Source: Brachionus koreanus
Lineage: Eukaryota; Rotifera; Eurotatoria; Ploima; Brachionidae
NCBI GenBank assembly: GCA_016987375.1
Contig: PJRA01000508.1
Location: 19,143 to 55,721 of the forward strand
Length of the DNA stretch: 36,579 bases
Reading direction: 5' to 3'
Part shown: in pieces, positions 32,401 to 36,579 of the stretch
Layout of the letters: the number at the start of each line of letters is the position of its first letter
Position numbering within the stretch: position 1 is the first letter of the stretch
Notes under the pieces: generated by a model
The model's database searches: none
Told to the model about the DNA's origin: nothing
Seen by the model: only the letters and a program-made list of their open reading frames with translations
Made by a program: the position numbers and the translations under genes

Positions 32401-34598
32401 AATTCATCTGATGCCCGAGCATCATATTTCCTTGGCTCATCAATGGGTTCAAAAGACCCATTGGATTAGTGGCTCCTTGAATCAAGTTGTTTATGGGCGA
32501 AATGGATGACGGAGGAGTTGGATTCAAACTGGGACTTATTCGATGCTGTTGCTCGTTCCACACAGGCTGATTGGGCAATGCGGCATCAAGAATAGCCGGA
32601 TCTAGGCCAGTAAATACTTCTCCTTGTTTTGATTTTGAATTTAAATTGCACTGATTTATAAGAGCTTCTTGTTTGTTGCGTAGTTCATTTAAATTATTTA
32701 TAACGCCATTATCTCCCAGTGTTCCCAATGATGCGACCACTGCTTTTTGCTGAAGCTGAATTTGCTGTATTTGTTGAATAACATTGTTCAAATTTGCTGT
32801 ATTTTGACCGGCTTTTTGCTGACTAGCAATGTACGCTTGTAGCAAATGATAATTCTGAGGTAAAAATTGAGTTTGCTGAAACATCTGAATTTGATCATGT
32901 GACAATTGTTGTGAGTTTGTAGCCGACTTTGGAACTAAATTTTTTGGTGGCGAAGATGAGAAGGGCATTCGGCCGAGATTTTGTGTTAGTACACCTAATG
33001 GGACAAATTTTTCGTCACAGCCTCTCTTTACCATTAAGCTCATGCTAAAATAGCCTGCGGTTAGCCAACCTGCCATTTGTTCAGAACTAAACGATCCCTG
33101 TATTTGATTCTGAGGATCCAAATAGAACCAGCGTTCAGCTTCAGGATGATCCATTGACACTGGTCCTAATTTAGGATCCTTATTTTGTACATTTTTATTT
33201 GATACAGATAATAAATTAGCTTGATCTTTTTTTGATTTTACTTCATTTGGTTCTTTTTGCTGTGATTCATCATCAATGACGGCCTGAGTCATTTTTTCGG
33301 CTAACTCATCCGTTTCACATTTAGTACCAGATTTAGACTTTTCTTCGACAATCGATTTTTTTTCTCTATCCTTTTCATTTAATTCTTGTTCATTTGGCTC
33401 TTCTTTGACTGGAACAAATTTTCCACTCTCGTCAAATGTCATTCTTTTTTTCATATCGTCCGAATTTGTGTCCTTATCATCATTGTCGTCATTTAACCAT
33501 TCTGGGTGTGGCTCTATTTTTTCATACATTTTATTTTTGTTCTCAGATTTTTTATAATTCGACCATTCTTTACTATTTCTCCACTCTTTTTTACTTTTGC
33601 CATCATTTTTTAAATCAGTAGACGAATTGGAATTTAAAGGAGTATTTTCCGATTCGGAAGTTTCCTTATCTTCTTGAACCAGGTCTTTTTCGTCTGTTTC
33701 ATCAGTTTCCGAAATCGATGCTTTGCTCCTCCAATTGTCGTCAGCCATAGCCCTCGAGTATTCTTTTTTAGTACCGGATTCACGCTCCTCCCAGTTAGAT
33801 GTGCGGCTATAAGAACCTCGGCTGTATCCGCCTCGGCCTCCGCCTCTATTCGAACTGCTAACTGGTATTGGGTTGCCGTCCTCGTCTAGCGCAGGAGGCT
33901 TGCCTGAGTGCGCGTGACTGTCGCTTCCGCCACGGCCCCGACCTCGGCCACGACCGCCCCTTTCCCCACCGTAGGAACCGCGGCCCGATTGACCACCTGC
34001 ATTTGCACCCCGTGATCCTCTACCTGCACCACCTCGAATCGATCCTGCTTCGCCGCCGCGGCCTCCACTTGCTCCACCACCACCACCTTGAAGTTTATTA
34101 TAAGCCCCTAAAGCAGCTGCGCTATTAACACAAGTTGATAAATATTTCTAAATAGTTTAAAAAAAAATAATTTATTTTTTCTTCTCTATTAAAATTATCA
34201 ATTACTTGTTCTTCTTGACTGGGCTGAGACAAAAGCACTGGTCGCTGTAGGTCTTTTTTAAGCAAGTCTTCGAATTCGGTGAAAAGTTCGTTCGGCGGCG
34301 ACTGATTGAAAAGAACCTTTTCAATAGTCTCGTAAATGGCGAGCATTTCTTCGCGACCATAGCGATGCTTGGCTAATTGAAAAGTGAGACCGGGCGATGG
34401 TGGCAAACCAGACATTTTTGTGCTGTCACCACTCGATAATTGTCTTAACCTGATATTTTTAACACGTCATCAATTATTTTTGGCTAAATAAAATTATAAA
34501 CAAATTTACCAAGCTGGACCAAACGTTAGTCCACCAGTGTCGGCTGTCTTAGCCGATGATATTTTAATTAATTCACTATTAGATCCTTCCATTTTCAT
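29413..34598 (-). CDS. GIGYF: GIGYF (GRB10-interacting GYF protein), full-length, 6 exons
   Basis: Translational repression and mRNA-decay scaffold. Exons (minus) 34598-34510, 34449-34206, 34147-32031, 30661-29943, 29890-29751 and 29607-29413 splice in frame to 1167 residues. In order: LTFGPAWLRQ; 4EHP-binding-like HRYGREEMLAIY (58-69, first Tyr of YxYx4L is His); VNSAAALGAYNKLQ; an RGG/Gly-rich region (about 132-225); PEWLNDDND with MTFDESGKF (DDX6-binding type, about 326-355); GYF domain from Trp451 (QIQGSFSSEQMAGWLTAGYF, the usual GPF is GSF); Gln-rich linker; a long Lys/Glu/Arg coiled coil crossing the exon 3/4 junction (KRLEM then IQKQQ); EEFMRWCHEQLKDFQADL; FVNFLREIESCAEIEDYVIN; and a C-terminal LLGFTVQPDPN block ending GDIDML. 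The intron 30662-32030 is exceptionally long (1369 bases) and holds a palindromic repeat. Two ATGs compete for the start (34598 or 34592). Confidence 0.95.
31544..31849. repeat. Palindromic (foldback/MITE-like) element in GIGYF intron 3
   Basis: About 306 bases with long imperfect inverted arms. The outer left end reads GGTTCTCTGAAATTTAGTAC; the reverse complement of the outer right end reads GGTTCTGTGAAATTTAGTGC. An inner matching pair lies at about 31621-31651 (TGGTTCTGTAAATGCAACAT) and 31762-31790 (reverse complement TGGTTCTGTAAATGGAACAT), and CTAGAAGTTAA pairs lie between. No coding capacity was seen. This is the structure of a non-autonomous DNA element or foldback repeat. No clear target-site duplication was identified. 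Confidence 0.65.
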
Positions 34599-35058
34599 TG
34601 TTTATGTGTATATTAAGTTTATTTTTTTTTCAATTGATAAAAATTCTGTCAAATTAGAAAAGAAAATAGATCAAAAGTGTGCATTTTATGTTTAAATTTT
34701 AAGAATTCGAAAAAAGCCAATTTTGCCTAATTCTAATGGAAATCGATTTCAAATATTAAAATTTGTTTTTATTATTTTTGCCATAGTTTATGTGCTAGTC
34801 TTAACAAAAAACTAAATAGAAATTTTAAATGGAGAAAGAGAAAAACATGCAGGCAATTCTCTTCAAGTTAAGATGAATCTATATACATTGTAGTGCACAC
34901 ATAAAAACATATAAACATATAGACGATTATTTTAATATACCCCAGTATATTTTATGAAGAAAAAATTTGCAATTCTTGCTCTAAAATTTGTAGACACATA
35001 ACAAATGCATTTGATAATAATTGTGATTATAATAAATTTTAATAATTGAATAGGAAAA
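34599..35058. other. Upstream region of the large GIGYF gene
   Basis: AT-rich 460 bases between the GIGYF start codon (minus strand) and the stop codon of the next minus-strand exon. It presumably holds the GIGYF promoter. No motif was recognised. Confidence 0.4.
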
Positions 35059-35162
35059 CTATTTGCGCGTTTGTGCAAACGGGCTTTTGTCGCTAACAGC
35101 TTTGTTAATTTCGTCTAAATGACTCACAATTTCGTCAATTAAAACTATTTCTAGAAATTTAT
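35059..35162 (-). CDS. Probable last exon of an unidentified minus-strand gene
   Basis: On the minus strand an ACAG acceptor at 35163 opens a frame reading KFLEIVLIDEIVSHLDEINK then AVSDKSPFAQTRK and a stop (35059-35061). The stretch has coding-like composition, including GCGCG and codons unlike the flanks, and would form an amphipathic helix with a basic end. Upstream exons must lie at higher coordinates, inside or beyond the window; I could not connect any. No family was recognised. It ends 461 bases before the GIGYF start, head-to-tail on the same strand. Confidence 0.45.
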
Positions 35163-36410
35163 CTGTTTTTTTTTTAAATAAATAAAAAGAAAGCATCAAA
35201 TAAATTTTAATTTTACAATTTTTAATTATTAAATTTTTGATTTAAATTACTTCTAATCATAATTTCAATTATTTAAAAAAAGAAACTTAAATTTCTTTTG
35301 CAATTAATTTTATATAAAAGCCAAATATTTTCAAGATAACATTGAGAAAATAAAATTGGTTTTAAATTTTGATTTCTTTGTCCAAGAAAAACTCTATTTT
35401 TGAAAAAATAATAATTTTTTCTAAATAACTTTTGCAAAAAAAAAATCAATATTTAGACTTTTTTCTAATTTAGAAACTATAGGAAAATTTTGAACAAAAT
35501 TGAGCATTTATTTTTTTGTAAATTAAGCTTTTTTTCAATCAATAAAAATAAACAAAATTTTTGGTTATAAACTTTAATTTGTTTTTTTCAGTGATTATAA
35601 TTTTGGTATTCGTTTATTTTGACAATTAATAATTGGATAAGCATATATTGAGAAAATAAATTAATATTAAAACATAAAATAGTTAGATAAAAAATTAATA
35701 ACATTTTCAGTCTTTAGCAAAGATAATGTACAGCCTTTAACAAAGTCTCTAATTTCTTCTGGTCAAATGAACCTAATCGTGAATAATAATAATGTTATGA
35801 AGAACTTGAGGCTCAGATCTCGACAGGCTCATGAATAGAAGTTATATGCACCGATTTTTCGAAAGTCTTTGGTCGGGTTTCGCACAGGCTGCTTATATAT
35901 AAAATCAAAGCATATGGTTTTGGAGATTTGATATTGATTTTTTTTCATAGGTATTTAAAAAAAATTAACTAATTAAAAATATACTAGAAAATAAACAAAT
36001 GAATAGATAATAAATTTTTAACATAAACAAAGATTAAATTAGTAATGTAAAACAAAAATTTTTTGTAAAATTACAAAAAAAAAGACTTAATTTCTAATTT
36101 TTATTAAATTTTCAATTGTACGAGTTCAAAATAACAAAAAACTACATAAATTTAATTCTAATGTCTAAAATTAAAAATAAATTGCCTGATTTAGCATTAA
36201 TTGAATGAATAAACAAATAAATTAATATTAACACTCAAAGGTCCAAGGGATTTTTCAATCCTTTTTATTTGACTCATTTTTTTACTTTTTTTCAAAGAAA
36301 AATAATTAATTTGTATTAAAAATTAAACAATTTTATAATATTTTTGTTAAAGATATGATTGAAAAATTATAAAAATTATCAAATAAAAAACAAAGGAAGT
36401 AACAAAAAGG

Positions 36411-36411
<1 letters not shown>
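35163..36411. other. AT-rich region, possibly intronic
   Basis: If the exon at 35059-35162 is real, part of this stretch is an intron of that gene. It is AT-rich apart from a more complex block at about 35700-35930, listed separately. No RNA gene was recognised. Confidence 0.4.
35711..35838 (+). other. Coding-like block, strand uncertain
   Basis: After a TTTTCAG acceptor-like site, the plus strand stays open for 41 codons (FSKDNVQPLTKSLISSGQMN, then an Asn run and MKNLRLRSRQAHE) to a TAG. The minus strand over the same block also has readable pieces (RLGSFDQKKLETLLKAVHYL; QPVRNPTKDFRKIGAYNFYS just to the right). The composition differs from the flanks, so this is probably coding or a decayed mobile element, but I cannot decide the strand or name a family. 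Confidence 0.25.

Positions 36412-36446
<35 letters not shown>
36412..36446. repeat. (TTA)n microsatellite
   Basis: Uninterrupted TTA trinucleotide run that leads directly into the 135-base duplicate of the neuropeptide 3' flank; a likely place for an assembly join. Confidence 0.95.
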
Positions 36447-36449
<3 letters not shown>

Positions 36450-36579
36450 AATAATTCAAAACTTTTTTGTTTATTCAATTCAAATTTTCGTGTTTTATAA
36501 TGTAATAAAAATCAAAAATCTATTATTTTTATTTTAAAATACTCTTAAATCTAAATTAATTAAAGTTTAAGTGAAAAAT
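36445..36579 (+). repeat. 135-base direct repeat, copy 2 (window end)
   Basis: Identical to 6782-6916 over all 135 bases and running to the last base of the window. It carries the same AATAAA signal. It is preceded by a TTA microsatellite instead of the neuropeptide gene. An exact match of this length in non-coding DNA reaching exactly to the end is more typical of a contig-end artefact or unresolved repeat than of an old duplication. Confidence 0.9.

Noticed and set aside
31965..32509. Plus-strand Ser/Leu/Phe-rich frames
   Set aside because: Antisense of the GIGYF coiled coil; poly-Ser results from reading GAA/GAG-rich codons in reverse.
33868..34128. Plus-strand His/Arg-rich 86-codon frame
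   Set aside because: Antisense of the RGG-encoding region of GIGYF exon 3, whose sense frame is strongly supported.

Overview
The window is AT-rich nuclear DNA from an animal. Its genes are split by many short introns, mostly about 45-60 bases, with GT...AG ends and often an A-rich acceptor. The products are animal cell-biology proteins (NECAP, eIF2B gamma, ARHGAP1, APP family, GIGYF, TMEM145/GPR180 family, calcineurin A, ceramide synthase 1). An orcokinin/pedal-peptide-like neuropeptide precursor points to a protostome invertebrate. The base composition and tiny introns would suit a monogonont rotifer such as Brachionus, but that is a guess. There is no bacterial or viral gene set.

Layout, left to right. 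At 0.5-3.4 kb are two tandem plus-strand genes: NECAP (491-1373) and the eIF2B gamma subunit (1711-3414). At 6.1-6.8 kb is a small neuropeptide gene with four identical peptide copies. At 9.1-11.1 kb is an ARHGAP1-type BCH/Sec14-RhoGAP. At 12.4-13.4 kb is a decayed Mutator-like (MULE) element with inverted ends, a broken SWIM zinc finger and an assembly gap. At 14.75-15.73 kb is an intronless APP-like gene that has the E1 domain, membrane span and YENPTY tail but no E2 domain. At 18.2-20.3 kb is a short GIGYF paralogue. At 21.8-23.7 kb (minus) is a TMEM145-like GOLD/7TM protein, divergent from a calcineurin A-like phosphatase (24.0-25.6 kb). At 26.7-28.0 kb (minus) is ceramide synthase 1. At 29.4-34.6 kb (minus) is a full-length GIGYF, in inverted orientation to the short copy, with a palindromic repeat in its large intron. 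At 35.06-35.16 kb is a probable last exon of an unidentified minus-strand gene. The window ends in a TTA microsatellite followed by 135 bases identical to the 3' flank of the neuropeptide gene, probably an assembly effect.

These genes are not a pathway or an operon. Weak functional themes are translation control (eIF2B gamma, two GIGYF proteins) and endocytosis or membrane biology (NECAP, APP-like, ARHGAP1, CERS1). The most unusual items are the E2-less, copper-site-less, intronless APP-like gene; the inverted full-length/truncated GIGYF pair, both with a His replacing the first Tyr of the 4EHP-binding motif; and a calcineurin A paralogue with an N-myristoylation-like start and a degenerate autoinhibitory segment. 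All gene models are by-eye splice predictions from reading frame and family resemblance; no alignment or transcript data were available.
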